Shown here piece after piece: positions 1 through 14,400 of a stretch of DNA of 64,000 nucleotides. The notes below the pieces were generated by a model. The model worked only from the letters and a program-made list of their open reading frames with translations, was not told the DNA's origin and made no database searches. Made by a program: the position numbers and the translations under genes. The stretch covers positions 26,727,860 through 26,791,859 of the forward strand of contig OW388293.1 of the NCBI GenBank assembly GCA_936450465.1, read 5' to 3'. This DNA comes from Gibbula magus (lineage: Eukaryota > Mollusca > Gastropoda > Trochida > Trochidae). How positions within the stretch are numbered: the stretch's first letter is position 1; each line of letters begins with the position of its first letter.

Positions 1-3000
1 TTTTACTGTTTTAATTCAAAGCTACCCCCTTATTTTCAGATGTCATGACCTAGAAATCGAAATTGCGGAAAGGTTCAGAAACGAACCGGAATTCAGTTAC
101 AGTGATCTCTGCATCTCCGGGTTCTTTTATATATTCACTTGTTTCAAACCCAGCAACAGGACATATTAAGTCATTCTTCTTTGTATCATATTGCTATTAT
201 TGACATTGATGTTTGCCAAAGCCGTTTATCATCAAAGAAATTTCGTTTCATTAAATATAAACTTTATTTTCACATGTTGATTTTCCTGTTTTATTTTCAC
301 TAGACTACGACATTCAATATTTCATAATCTTCATTTGTCAGCTCTCTCATTTCTGATAATTTATAATTCAAATACTTAGTAAAAGCCTGTTATATAAAAA
401 TAAAGATGATTATTTGTTTTCGTGATATCAAAGTACGATGTTCAATTAATTATTTGTATATGTGCAGAAACCGAACCATTGTAAAACATTTTATTACGAA
501 GTCATTATAATCGTTGTAATACGAAATTGTCTACAAAATAACTGCTGTCAAATAGAGACTGGCAGAAAAGAAGACACACGGCATATGCTGCAAATTACGA
601 TGATTATTTTTAACATAAAAAGGGGTGTCGACAGTAAAAAATAAATCATATATCGCTCGTCCAATGATATAGATTTATGATAGTTTTTATTGAAATATAA
701 TATATACTCAACTTTTGCCACTTTTATTTCCATATAATCGGCTATAGAGAATTATGAAAATATTATAAATGTAACATCCTTTGGTTATTCTATATGAATA
801 ATCATATTTAAGAAGTATATATTAATGTTTCAGGGGATGTCTTAAATATCAACTCCTGTAAATGGATTGATTAGAAGATCCGAAACCCTAACTTCGTAAA
901 ATTGAATTGATAGCAAGGCACAGTTGACGTGATTGATAGTTTGATATATATAAATTTGAGGTGAATCTGATCAAACCAATTGACATATTTTTTTTATGTG
1001 TCTATGATATGTGAGATCGTTTTTATTACGAAATTCCATAAAAGGATCCGATCGTTGTTGTATTTTTGGTGAATATTTTTTAATAAGTAGTAAATGAAGA
1101 AATCTGGTAAGTATATGATTCTATTCAATTAACAAATGCACCACATATTAAAAAAAACCCACGAATTTGGATATCAACCTCGATTAACAAATGTATACGA
1201 GAAGATGTAACGGTAAGTTGCGGTCAATGGGTAATAGTAATTTAGAAACAAACACATACTGTTTTACGCTTATATATTTATATCATACTTTAAACAAATC
1301 ACGATCAAACGTAAGATAAATTAGTTTGTCTATTATCATTTTTATGAAAGTCACTAATATCCAAATTTCAAGTTCATATTTGCGTCTTAATTGTTCAAAT
1401 ACGTTGTTGTTGTTGTTGTTTTGCGTAATAAGAAATATGATAACTCATACTTACCTCATTTTAATATTTTTATAGTATAAATTAACACAAATCAACTATT
1501 GTAATGTAAGCTCTCAAAATGAAACATCGTATTGAAAAAAAAATCGGCAAGGAAAGAATCTAACTTAAATATTTATAACAGCTTGAGACTCTAAACGTTG
1601 GGTGCGCAGTCATCGCACATAAACCGACGTTTAGATTATCTGAACTAGAGTCTTGCCTACTCGAAAGCAACAAGTGTTCGAAAATTATGAGCCATTATTC
1701 CTTCTAACATTTCTGAGAAGTACAATGAACTTTTTGATGCCTCGGACACCATGGAAGGAGACATATATAAACATATTTAAAATACCCACGCCATCTTGGC
1801 TATTTATAGTACTTTACATCCGGCAGTGAGCAGGCGAGCAATTGCTTCCGGCGCAAATTAATCGTAAAACCAGTCAAAGTATTTCCCAGAATACAACGCA
1901 ACTTCCGGTAAAAACAATAACAAAGTCAAAGAGCCCGTCCCGGCATTTACTCGATCTTTAGGTTTTGCGCAGATCCGATCAGTCTCCCTTTAAACGTATT
2001 TTAAAACACTGTAAAAGTGACGGAATCGGCAAACAAGCAAAACAATGCTTGCATAAATGCCTCTCCCTACAAACTGCAAACACACAAAACAAACAAACAA
2101 ATAAGTTGCATACATTGAACAATCATAATATATTAAACCAACAGGCATGTATATGGTACCAGATTACAAGACACAATTGAAAGGCGTTCAACTTTAAAGA
2201 TGTTGAACGTTATACATAACAGCAAGGCAATAGATGATAAGAAATAATTAAGAAACAAAGATTGATTTATGAAAAATCCGAAAATCTTTTAGATTTAACG
2301 ATAAAATTGCGGATGGATTTTAGCAGTACACGATTTTCGTGGTTCATTGCTCAAGCATTTCCTTGCAATATGGATGTTATATTGAAACGTTATATTACCT
2401 TTTGTAAAGAAATATTTGTTTACTCTTATATTATTGTATAAACGTTTGATATCAGTAACAAAGTATATCAATAAGTGTAATAAAGTAACATTGTGTATCA
2501 GATATAAAAGGTTGCTATATAATTCCAAGTGTGTCCATCAAAATATTTTAATGTAATGCAAACCATTAAAAAAATATTGTGAAAGTATAAGATTTTCAAC
2601 AAGCTCAGTGAAATTAACATTAAGATTGCACCATTGTACACGCACACATATACATTATGATTATACACATTTATAGAACACGATCGAATGAATGAATTAT
2701 GTTACCAGATGCAACCTAATACACACTCTCGTAAATGAAAACGAAATGGATGGGTAAATATGATGATAGCTCCAATACAAATTCTCAATTTAACATACCA
2801 TATAGATGTTTCTTCAAAGGAGAGAAGTGTTGTGACAGCAAATTAGTTTACGCAATTAAGCTGAACAAAGTCAAATACGCTGAGTAGTGTAATTAAGTTT
2901 TTACAGATAACAAGTTTATTGGACCGGTTCAATTATATAACAAATGGCATGTCGGTGACCGGCGGCATTTCAATTGTCATGTTAATTGTCAAAAGTCTGG

Positions 3001-3730
3001 TCTTGGTGACACACAAACTATCATGAAATAACATTAATGCGACTGCCAGTCTAGATATTGTCAGCCAATGAAACGTTCACTGAAAGGTAGGAACATATAT
3101 TCCACCAATGGAATTTAGGGATAGGATGAGCTTTGTATTCTGTGTTCTTTGGCGAAAAACCTCAACAAGCTTTTTTGGCATTTGAAGAATAACATAGAAT
3201 GACATAGGACGATTATTATAGTACATGGATTATTAAGCTCATGGTGAAAACAGGTTCGTTATTCTAATCTTTGTCATCATTGTATCTTGCTATTCGCATG
3301 CGAAATACTTGCAAAATCATCACAATTGTAATTTTGTTATTTACAAAATGATATATAGATACATGTTTCTTGAAGAGCGATACGTAAGTCCTTTAGCTGG
3401 TTTGCTGATTCCCTTTTTTTTTTTATCATGATAAGAGACAATTACCATGTAAACAAAACAGACAGTTAGAAGTATTTGTTTCGATTAAAATGCATTCATA
3501 TTCGCGCTTGTACGGCAAGTAGTGGCGAGTAAGCCACTGCGCAACGGAAACATAGCTGCGTAGGTGTAACGCTAGTTCCGTTTTCCTACTCGCTGTTAAC
3601 ACATTGAATTTAAGGTTTCCAGTGTTTTATTCAGGAGCACAGTATTCCTTAAAGGATGCAATGTATGTGCCTTACTGAATAAGTACAAAATGAACTCATC
3701 TCACTAAACAACTAGAAATTTATTTACAAA
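1..3730. other. No gene recognised; AT-rich left flank (within intron 39 if the gene continues)
   Basis: No coding potential or RNA gene seen on either strand. A (GTT)n run of about 20 bp lies near 1402. A GC-richer patch at ~1810-1975 has several CCGGAAG-type motifs (see findings). ~3500-3600 is a GC-richer stretch of unknown nature. Confidence 0.5.
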
Positions 3731-3739
3731 CAAGTGGTT

Positions 3740-4695
3740 GTCACTAAGGTGACATGATCCCCCGCCGCAAATTAATACTTCAAAATTGAAAAATAACGTC
3801 AAAATCAGCAAAATCGACTGTCAAACATGTCGGAAAAGTCAAAGCTCCACTGGGACCTTGAGAATAATGTCAAGGTCACCAAACTCCAGCGCTTTGTCTT
3901 TCCAAGGAGGTGCTTTGTGTAAGATATGATGGAACTCCTGAGAATGGTATTTGAGATGTCCCGCTGACAAGATTTGCATGTACATTGTCATATTGAAAAA
4001 AATCAGTTCCACTGTGACCTTGAGAATGATGTAAAGGTCACCAAAATCTAATCAGCCCTTTGTCTTCCCTATAAGGTGCTTTGTGTAAGATATGATGGAA
4101 TTCCTGTGAATGGTTCTTGAGATATCCCGCTGACAAGAATACATGAACATTAGCACATCAAAAAATTCAAAGTTTGACTGTGACCTTGAGAATAATGTCA
4201 AGGTCACCAAAATCTAATCAGCCTGTCGTCTTCCCTAGGAGGTGCTTTGTGTAAGATATGATGGAATTCCTGTGAATGGTTCTTGAGATATCCCGCTGAC
4301 AAGCTTTACATGTACATTTACATGCCGAAAAATTCAAAGTTCTGCTGTGACCTTGAAAATAATGTCAAGGTCACCAAAATCTAATCAGCCCTTTGTCTTT
4401 CCTTGGAGAAGCTATGTGTAAAATATGAAGAGAATCCAGGGAATGGTTCTTGTGATATCCTGGTGACAAGGGTAAAATGACAAAGTCTCGTCGTGACCTT
4501 GAAATGAAGGTCAAGGTCACAAACCTATGTAGGAAGATTACTCTTCCCATGATGAACCCATACGCAAAATATGAAAAGAATCCAGTGAATAGTATTTGAG
4601 TTATTGCATTTCGTACGGACATACGTACGTACGGACGGACGCAGCCGAATACTATATCCCCCGCTTCGCGCTAAACGCGCGGCGGGGGATAATCA
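3740..4695. repeat. Pearl-like dispersed tandem element
   Basis: Starts near a gtcac-aaggtgac hairpin and cccccgccgc. It then has five ~165-bp units spaced by their ccttgag/ccttgaa motif (3857, 4018, 4184, 4351, ~4497), a cgtacgtacggacggacg microsatellite at ~4618, and a GC-rich end (cgcgctaaacgcgcggcggggg). Each unit carries TGACCTTGA...TCAAGGTCA inverted half-sites. Not coding. Confidence 0.8.
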
Positions 4696-4964
4696 ATATT
4701 AATGGAAAACAACTTTCTGCGTACCTGCTAATTCCATCACCGAAGAGGCCAGCTTCAATTAGGCCAATAGTTGTAGAAGCAGGATCATCGCGGTGAGGCT
4801 GAAGCAAAGATCATTGTTATATGCAGTTGACTCAAAACTTTCAATCATGTTGAGAAAAGAAATAAATATAAACAAGTAAAAATCAACTTTAGGTTACTTG
4901 TTAGTTACCGCTCATGTGGTGTCATGATATTTTTACATCTTGAATACCTCTTTATTTCCAGAAA

Positions 4965-5035
4965 GAAAAATAGAGCCACTGGCTCTGTAGCTCATCAGGC
5001 TTTACATACATTAACTAATTCAAAATGTCAACTTC
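4965..5035. repeat. Terminal piece of a pearl-like element
   Basis: Holds agagccactggctctgtagctcatcagg, the same left-end motif as at ~5548, ~5610 and ~6922, without an associated tandem core. Confidence 0.5.
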
Positions 5036-5270
5036 TAGTTGAGAGGTACAACACATAGGAAGCACTTAAATGTAGAAGACAAAATAGGTCTTAAGGTCCT
5101 TACCCCTCTGACCTATCTTTGAGGCCAGAGATTAAATGCCCTACAAATAAAGACACACTTGAAGATTTAATTCATCACTGTTGTTTCCTTTAAATTATCT
5201 CCCTTTGAAGAGCACATAAAATCTCACAAACAAAGCCCAACAAGGTGCCGATACAACATAAATGACTTAC

Positions 5271-5430
5271 CTTCTCTTGTTTGTTCACTGTGGTGATCTT
5301 GTCCCTAAAAACCAACACAGGGTCCAAGTTGTCGAGTCCCCCGAAGTTTCTCAACACAGCGTGCTCCAACTGGTGCCAGCAGACATCTCGGTTCTTCATG
5401 TCAGCAAATGCATAGAGCATCTTCACAAGG
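5271..5430 (-). CDS. RNF213: RNF213-like exon 39, last exon in the window
   Basis: 160 nt. LVKMLYAFADMKNRD and AVLRNFGGLDN match family DYYSLIKMVF and AVLRNFSG. Acceptor tgtttcag; donor GAAG|gtaag is strong, so the gene continues to the left. No further exon was found in the remaining 5.27 kb. Confidence 0.95.
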
Positions 5431-8400
5431 CTGAAACATTTAGCATTCCTGTTACTGTCCCTTCTGTTTTTATAACTGATTCAAGATATCAAAGTAGCCA
5501 TTTGTCTCGTAATCTAATTAAAAGAAAGTGAACTTACTTTTTAAAATAGAGCAATGGGCTCTGTAGCTCAGCAGTATTTGAATGATTCATGAGTGAAGAT
5601 CTAAAAAAATAGAGCCATGGGCTCTGTAGCTCAACAGGATTTCATTGATTATTATCTAAGGTTGACTATCTAAGTTATATCAAGTAATACATTGTTATCA
5701 AGAAAAAATAGGTTTTTTTTTGTTTTGGAGTCACAGAGTCACCAATCCTACAATTACAATTTCACCTTTCTACAGCTTTACATACTTAAGATAAAGATGA
5801 AAATATTTGGTCATGACCCGTGACCTAGATTTTGGTCACAGGGTCACAAAATCTACAATTTTGAATCCCCATTGGCCAAGGAGTCTGCACACAACTTTTC
5901 AGCTCTCTAGACTTTTTGGAACTGGAGAAGAAGATAAAAATAGGTTTTTAAGGATGTGATCCCTGTGACCCCATTTGGGGGTCATGGGGTCACGGAATCT
6001 ACAATTTAGTATCCCCATTGGCCAAGGAGTCTGTACACAACTTTTCAGCTCTGTAGACCTTTTTGAACTGGAGAAGAAGATGAAAATAGGTTTTTAAGGA
6101 TGTGACCCCTGTGACCCCATTTGGGGTCACGGGGTCACGAAATCTTCAATTTAGAATCCCCATTGGCCAAGGAGTCTGCACACAACTTTTCAGCTCTCTA
6201 GACCTTTTGGAACTGGAGAAGAAGATGAAAATAGGTTTTTAAGGATGTGACCCCAGTGACCCCATTTAGGGTCATGGGGTCACGAAATCTACAATTTAGA
6301 ATCCCCATTGGCCAAGGAGTCTGCACACAACTTTTCAGCTCTCTTGACCTTTTGGAACTGGAGAAGAAGATGAAAATATGTTTTTAAGGATGTGACCCCT
6401 GTGACCCAATTTGGGGTCACGGGGTCACAAAATCTACAATTTAGAATCCCCATTGGCCAAGGAGTCTGCACACAACTTTTCAGCTCTCTAGACCTTTTGG
6501 AACTGGAGAAGAATATGAAAATAGGTTTTTAAGGATGTGACCCCGGTGACCCCATTTGGGGTCATGGGGTCACGAAATCTACAATTTAGAATCCCCATTG
6601 GCCAAGGAGTCTGTACACAACTTTTCAGCTCTCTTGACCTTTTGGAACTGGAGAAGAAGATGAAAATAGGTTTTTAAGGATGTGAACCCTGTGACCCCAT
6701 TTGGGGTCATGGGGTCACGAAATCTACAATTTAGAATCCCCATTGGCCAAGGAGTCAGCACATAAAATTTTAGCTCTGTGGAGTCATTGGTTCTGGAGAA
6801 GAAGTCGAAAATGCGCAAAGTTTACGGACGGATGGACGGACTCACGGACGGACGGATGGACGGACGCCGGACGCCATGCCATGCCATAAGCCCATCGGGC
6901 CTTTCAGGCCTGATGAGCTAAAAATAGAGCCATTGGCTCTGTAAGCCTTTTGCATGCTTTAAAGTTTTTAAGTATTTTATCATACAAACCAAAGGTCACA
7001 TAAATTGATGACTCTTCAAAATTAAATCGATGGCAGTTCTGGAGAAGTTGAAAGAGAGAAAAGTTTACGGACGCCGGACAATGGCCCATGCCTTAAGCAC
7101 ATCTGACCTTCAGGCTTGATGAGCTAAAAATTACTCAAAAACTGGCCAGTCCATTCATATGACGAAAACAAGGACCAATTTTTATTTATGGTACTTATAC
7201 GACTATCTTAGCACTATAAGCTTTGAAAATATAGGTTCTGGTCGAGAAGATTATCAAAGTCAGGTCAAATCAATTAAAAACTGAAAGTCCTTGCTACTGG
7301 TTTGTTGCTATGAAATGTGTTTGGTAAGTGAATGAAGTCAGCAGAAGATTACACATGTCAATCTATTTTCCATCTACTCTAATGTCAGCATAAATGGAGA
7401 TTTCAGAATATTCTAATAATATGTAAACAAACCTGTAATAATCTCTCAAACCAAAGAATTCTCTCTTGGTCTCCTGTGATCTATGAAAGATAGTTCTGTA
7501 GGCGTCAGCAAGCTGAGGAAGCAGAGGCTTGACTCTTCTCAGCACAATTTCACTGCTTGAACAGATGCCCCTGAAAAGAAACATTAATCAAGGAAATGTT
7601 GAAAATCATCAGCAAAGACTTTGCTGATAAAACAAGAAAAAAGTGAGCATGGCTCACATACCCCCGCCATCCGCTATCCGTCCATTGAGAATTATAGATG
7701 TGAAGGTTATTATGTTTAAAAAACAGCTTCAAGCATCATAATATTGTCCAAATTAATTTTAGGAACTGGCTTTGTTATTACAAAATTTCATTCACCCAGA
7801 TGTAATATTTTCAGGTAACTTAATTTTTCCCATTAGATCATCACACCGGTAATTTGTACGAAGTTCAATTACAGATTCCAGGCACTCATATCTCCGTAAA
7901 AAATAATATTTCGGAACTCCATGAAGAGTATCATCTGGACTACCTACATGTAAAATTTCATTCACCTAGATGTAATAGTTGCCGAGAAAACTTGTCCCAA
8001 TTGGAGCATCACAGCTCTTTTGGTACAAAGTTCAATTTCGCATTCAAGGGCCATAACTCCGTAAAATATAATACTTCGGAACTGGTTTTCGAACTCAATG
8101 AAGAGTATCATCTGGACTACCTCCATGTTGAATTTCATTCACCTAGATGTAATAGTTTCCGAGAAAACGTGTCCCCATTGGAGCATCACAGTTCTTTTGG
8201 TACTAAGTTAAATTTCGGATTCAAGGGCCATAACTCCGTAAAAAATAATATTTCGGATCTGGTTTTCAAACTCGATAAAGAGTATGGTCATGAGTACTCA
8301 CAACCAAAATTTCATTCACCTAGGTTGAACAGTATCCGAGAAAACTTGTTACCCATTGAACACAATAAAACTAAGTCCAAAAAGTGACGTTTCCATGGAA

Positions 8401-11400
8401 ACGACAAATTTTTTAAAAATTGTCTGTGCGCGATCGGAAGAACATGGTTAACAACTGTACAAAATTTATTGCAGTGAGAATATCTCTGCATGGATGCCTT
8501 TTTTTGCCAAGTATTTTACAATGAGTTTGATCTTACTCAGCACTCTCCACCAGCTCCCCATCATCTGGCACCTCCCTCTGTACCAGGATACCTCGGTTCA
8601 TCTTAGCAGGGTCCAGCGCCCAGTTCGAGATACCAATGAAAGCAACCTGGAGAGGAAATACAAACAACAAATGGTTAACCCTTTACCTGTGTTTCCAGAA
8701 TATTTTGAGATAGCCTAATGTAGTATTATTGTCAATCCCAAATAATTCACTTTCTTATCATGTTGAGATTACTGTGAATCAGCCATTTTGAATGGTTTTG
8801 CACTCTTTGCTGAAGAGTTAAGATACACGTAAACCTTCTTGTTTGGTAAGGTTCATATACAGCTATACAAAAAAAGTAGGGGATATTTAATTTTTGGAAC
8901 ATATCACTAGCCTTTGGAACTGTATACGAAGCAAGTCACTATAGATCCTTACAGATGAAACATTTTCAGTTACATCTGTCACCAAAACGCAACAATGGCA
9001 ACTACAGGGTATGCACGTGATGCTCGTGATGATCATTGGGGTCGAACCCAAGATTTGCACGACTTTGAATTGACGGTTACAACTCCCGTGGAATGAAATT
9101 TGAAGGTGGAAACATCAGTTCAGTTGCTTTGGATACCAGGAACAAAAGGGTGTTACGCGTCGACTAACCCAAAATGAAAGATTACGTGCCCTTGGCATGC
9201 TACAGATTGGCACAACACAGACGGTTGTGGCACGGACAATGAACGTTTCTAAATCTGTCATAGGCAGATTATGGTCCAGATATCGTGATACACGTTCTGT
9301 AAACGATAGACCACGCTCTGGTCGACCAAGGGCGACAACTCATGCCCAGGATAGATTTATCCGTACCATAGCCTTAAGAAATCGTGTCATAACCGCAAAT
9401 CAGATCAGAGCTCGACTTCAAACAGATACTGGTGTGAGAGTGAGTGCCCAGACTATCCGGAATTGCCTGCACAGGGGTCATCTACATGCCCGATGTCCTC
9501 GCTTGATTCCTTTTTTGAGAGATCATCACATCAGGGCAAGACGTCGTTGGTGTAGGGAACGTCAACATTGGGATAATCGACGTTGGAATAATGTGATGTT
9601 TTCAGATGAATCAAGGTTTACTGTGGACTTTCTGGACAGACGTAGGAGGGTGTGGTGTCGACGAAACGAGCGCTTCCATGACGTCAACGTCATTCAACAT
9701 GATCGATTTGGGGGTTGGTCTGTAATTGTGTGGGGAGGCATCACTGCTACTGGAAGAACGGTCTTACATGTTGTTGCCCGACATGTGACAGGCCAGTACT
9801 ACCGGGACAACATCTTAGCAGCCCATGTTGTGCCCTTCGCACGTCGTCATGGCCGCCGTTTCATCTTTCAGGATGACAATGCAAGATGTCACAGAGCAAG
9901 GATTGTTAATTAGTACCTCCAACAACAGAATGTCACCACACTACCATGGCCAGCACTGAGTCCAGACCTCTCGCCCATCGAGCATGTCTGGGACATCCTG
10001 GGACATCCTGGGACAGCGGTTACGTCAACGTCAACACATCCTGCCAATGTCCAAGAACTTGCTGCTGCGTTGCAAGAGGAGTGGAATAATCTTGGCCAAA
10101 ATGACTTGAGACGTCTCATAAGGAGTATGCCACTTCGTATCCATGCCTGTTTGGCCAACAGAGGGGGGGTTTACCCGTTACTGACTTTGCTTTCATGTTA
10201 TGGTAATTCTGATGTTGCGCCCCGAGTATGGTTTTGTCCTCAGTATGGACATTGTGTGTGTCATTTACAGCACCAATGATGTGGAATAAATCGATATGTT
10301 TCTTCTTTGGATTCATAATTTTCTTTTAATAACACTTATAAATCCAATATCCCCTACTTTTTTTGCATAGTATATAATGAAGATAACCTACCCCAGGTAA
10401 TGGAAATAAATAGGAGAAGTATAGTGGACGTGGCTGATAATATAAGCATCATTGTTAAAATCCTTGGAACATAAAAGCATTATGATACTTCAGATTGCAG
10501 TTTCTAGAATAATTGTACACACCAAAATGACTACATGCATTGCAGAGAAACCAGTGTTCATCGGTTTGATATATTGAGCTTAAGTATAACTATGCAACAA
10601 TAGATCAAAACCTAACTACATGCAGAATAGCTCCTTCTACAGTTGACAAATTCTGGCATAATTTCAACCTACCCGTCTCTAGATCCAAAATCAAACCTCG
10701 CAGCCATTGCTGACCTATTATGTCTCGGACAATATTCTAATCCAGAAAACAACTTCAATACTTGCCTTTTTGAACGGTTCCGCTTTTTCATCTCCTTGAC
10801 AACCATCTTCCAACAATGGATGCAGAGTCTGGGATAAATCAACAGAAAGTAGCATAAGTAAATTTTTTTCAAATTTGTGGGCATTTTAATGCAAATAAAT
10901 TTTCACCATTTCTGTGCTAGTGGAAATATCAACTTTTTCTTTGATCATTAAAGTCATTCAAAATGGTAACTGCTGTGGTTATAATAAACTTTAAATTCAA
11001 AATGTAAAGGATTTGAAACAAGTGTAGAAGCGAGCAAAGCTCACATACCCCCGCTTCCCGCTTAGGTCAAAGAAGTTTCAAAAAAGCAAATTATAAATCT
11101 GTGGCTATTGATTAACATATCAATACAGTTTGATGAAGTGGATCACATAGCTTCAGATGTTTCTACATAACATTGGAAGATGTAAGCTATATAATTCAGG
11201 TCCAGTTGTCAAAAGGCACATCTAGGGATCATGGTTGACATGTGTTTCAAGTTTGGTGGTGCTTTCAAATTTAGTACAGGAGATATGCTTAGGACAAACT
11301 GACTTCTACATAGTCACTGTTGAAGTCATGTTTCCATAGCAACCATCCAAAGATAGCATTTGCATATTGGTCTTACCCTCAAAAGACACATCTAGGGATC

Positions 11401-14400
11401 ATGGTTAACCTCTGTATCAAGTTAAGTGAAGCTGACATGCATAGTATGGGAGATAGGGTCCGGACAACAAGACTTCTCTATAGAGTCCCTGTTTATGTCA
11501 CGTTTTCATGGAAACTACAAAAATTAAAATTCAGATATAGGTCTAACCCTCAAAAGGCGCAACTAGAGATCCTGTTTGACATGTGTATCAAGTTTGATGA
11601 AGCTAGCATGCATAGTTTTGGAGATCTGCTCCGCACAAAATGACTTTTTCAAAGAGTCACTTTTTGGTACTTTTATGTCACGTTTGCATGGAAACCGCAA
11701 AACTTAAAATTCAGAAATAGTTCTAACCCTCAAAAGGCACAACTAGGGATCATGGTTGACATGTGAATGAAGTTTGATGAAGCTAGCATGCATAGTTTTG
11801 GAGATCTGCTCCACACAAAATGACTTCCTCAAAGAGTCATCTTTTAGTCACATTTCCATGGAAACCAAAAAAAATGAAATTCAGAAATAGTTTTAACCCT
11901 CAAAAGGCATAACTAGGCATCATGGTTCACATGTGTATGAAGTTTGGTGATGCTAGCATGTATAGTTTGGGAGATCTGCTTCGCACAAAGTTTTGGGACG
12001 GACGGACGGACGGAAAGAATGAACGCTATATACCCCCTTGAGAGGCATCCTGAGTAAATCCTTTACTAGGGATGACTTTGCCTGCTCTGAATTGTTAACA
12101 ATGGTACTGATAGTTAACTAACGTGTCAAACGCAAGCCAACTAATCATAGACGCATGGTCAGACTACGTGACTGGTTCTTTAGTTAGGTTACGCTACTAA
12201 TTCTTTGTAGCAGCGATGCAGAAATCGGTCTATTTGCAGGGCATGTCCGATTGTAAATCCAGTTTGACCGAATGGAAAATTGACCCATCGGACATCAGTT
12301 TACCGATTGCAGAAAATAAAAGGAAAACAAGTAATTGTCACAAACGTGACCATGTCCCCCGCCGCAGTTAAGAAATGAGCTAAAAGAATGGACACACAGC
12401 TTGTACCGAACAGTGACATTTACATGTTTGATTCAATTATTGTTATATTGGGAAATTTTTTTAAAATGGTCAAAGTCTTGTAGTGACCTTGAAAACGGGG
12501 TCAAGGTCACCCAAATCGACTGGTGTCTGCGTATTCCCCAAATGAAGACAGGTAACAAATTTGAAGACAGCAGTTCATGAGATATCGTGCTAACAACATT
12601 TGACAATCAGTCTTGTAGTGACCTTGAAAATAATTTCAAGGTCAAACCAAATGAAGACTGATACTCAATTTAAAACCAATAGTTCTAGCGGTTCATGAGG
12701 AATCGCACTAACAACATTTTCAAAATTGGTCAAAGTCTCGCCCTGACCTTGAAAATGAGGTCAAGATCACCGAAAACTTTTCAGGTCTACGTATTCCCCA
12801 GATGAAGACTGCATGGTACCAAGTTTGAAGACTCTACGTCGAAGGGTTCATGAGATATCGCGCTAACAACATTTTCAAAACTGGTCAAAGTCTCGCCCTG
12901 ACCTTGAAAATGAGGTCAAGGTCACCGAAAACTTTTCAGGTCTGCGTATTCCCCAGATGAAGACTGGTACCAAGTTTGAAGATTCTAGGTTGAGCGGTTC
13001 ATTAGATATCGCACTAACAACATTTTCAAAACTGGTCAAAGTCTCGCCGTGACCTTGTAAATGAGGTCAAGGTCTCCGAAAACTTTCCAGGTCTGCGTAT
13101 TCCCCATATGAAGACTGGTACCAAGTTTGAAGATTCTAGGTTGAGCGGTTCATTAGATATCGCGCTAACAAGAAGCGGGACGGGCGTACGTACGGACGTA
13201 CGGAGCTGAATACTATGTCCCCTGCTTCGAGGCGACGGGGGACAACTAAACAGACACGCCTTACAAGCATTAAATAAAGGCAAACCGCCCTGCTTGTGTC
13301 GGTCACAATTGTTTATGACATTGAAATACGTTGATCCAGTCAAGAAGTCACATTTATTTACGAGGCACGACATCAATCATTATCATTATCTTCACTAAAT
13401 AATAGTTGTCTGCAGAAACAACACTTACCGTTTGATATTTAATTGATATTCTCAGCGTCATTTAGTGACTGAAAGATGTGACCCATTTCACAACATTATT
13501 TACGAAAAAGATTTCATTAATCATTGCATTTTAAACAAATACTGTCAAAGATAAACATTGCATGAACGTGTGGCTTCATCGCACTGGTGATTCATGAATT
13601 TGTTACAGATTAAGATTTTGCTACTTTGAATAGTTGAATATCGATAAATTTAATAATATCACTGTCATAAAACATAGGTAACATACTGTAACAAAATATG
13701 ATAGATCAATATCGATGTAAGGTAAAGTTTTATACAAATCCAAAATAAATAAACCTATCATAAACAAAATCAACAATATTATTTCTCGAGATGTTATGTA
13801 GTCAAGCACCGTTTGTATGATGCTACGAACACTCGATCGTATTTACATGATGACACACATTATGAAGAGGTATGCTAATCTAAAACTCCAATTTCTCTTG
13901 CGCTTACATTAATTCTTCTTATTTTATAATTATTCATTTACAATTGCGAAATATGTCTCCAAATAAAATATAAAAGTAATCTTATTAGAATAAGTTCAAA
14001 TTAGTAACTACATCTTGAATAGGAAATAGTCGTATGGAAAATAGTTGGACCACGTGCTCTGCGGAGTTGAGTTTACGTAAATTATATCGCTATTGAAAAT
14101 GAGTTCCTTTGAATTTAAAATGCTTATTTAGAAGGTACAACTTATTTGGTCCATGATTTGAAGTTTTATTGAACTTTGTGCAATTAAATTATTTGAAATT
14201 TCTCGTCTATCTTGACGTAAATATGCTTGTAAACTCGCTTGTGTAAACTCGCTCAAACTAGCACTGTCGATACATCGTAGTTGGTAAAGATTGATTTTAA
14301 ATTATGAACCATTTTATGCATGTTATTGATAAATTAATAGTTATAGCTAATTGCTATCGTGTTATGTTTAATAGTATGCAATGAATGAAGAACCAGAAAA

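Noticed and set aside
1965..2180. Small plus-strand ORF beginning near the promoter-like patch
   Set aside because: Low-complexity, Asn/Gln-rich translation of AT-rich DNA; no homology and no codon signal.
4371..4796. Overlapping short ORFs near the GC-rich end of a pearl-like element
   Set aside because: They consist of repeat core, microsatellite and GC-rich terminal sequence.
6890..6920. Hammerhead ribozyme suggested by ctgatgag at pearl-element ends
   Set aside because: The second core strand (GAAA) and stems cannot be placed; the motif is part of the inverted terminal repeat.
7854..8387. Plus-strand 177-codon ORF as a gene
   Set aside because: It lies across ~180-bp tandem units of a dispersed repeat between two minus-strand exons; internal repeats follow the DNA period.
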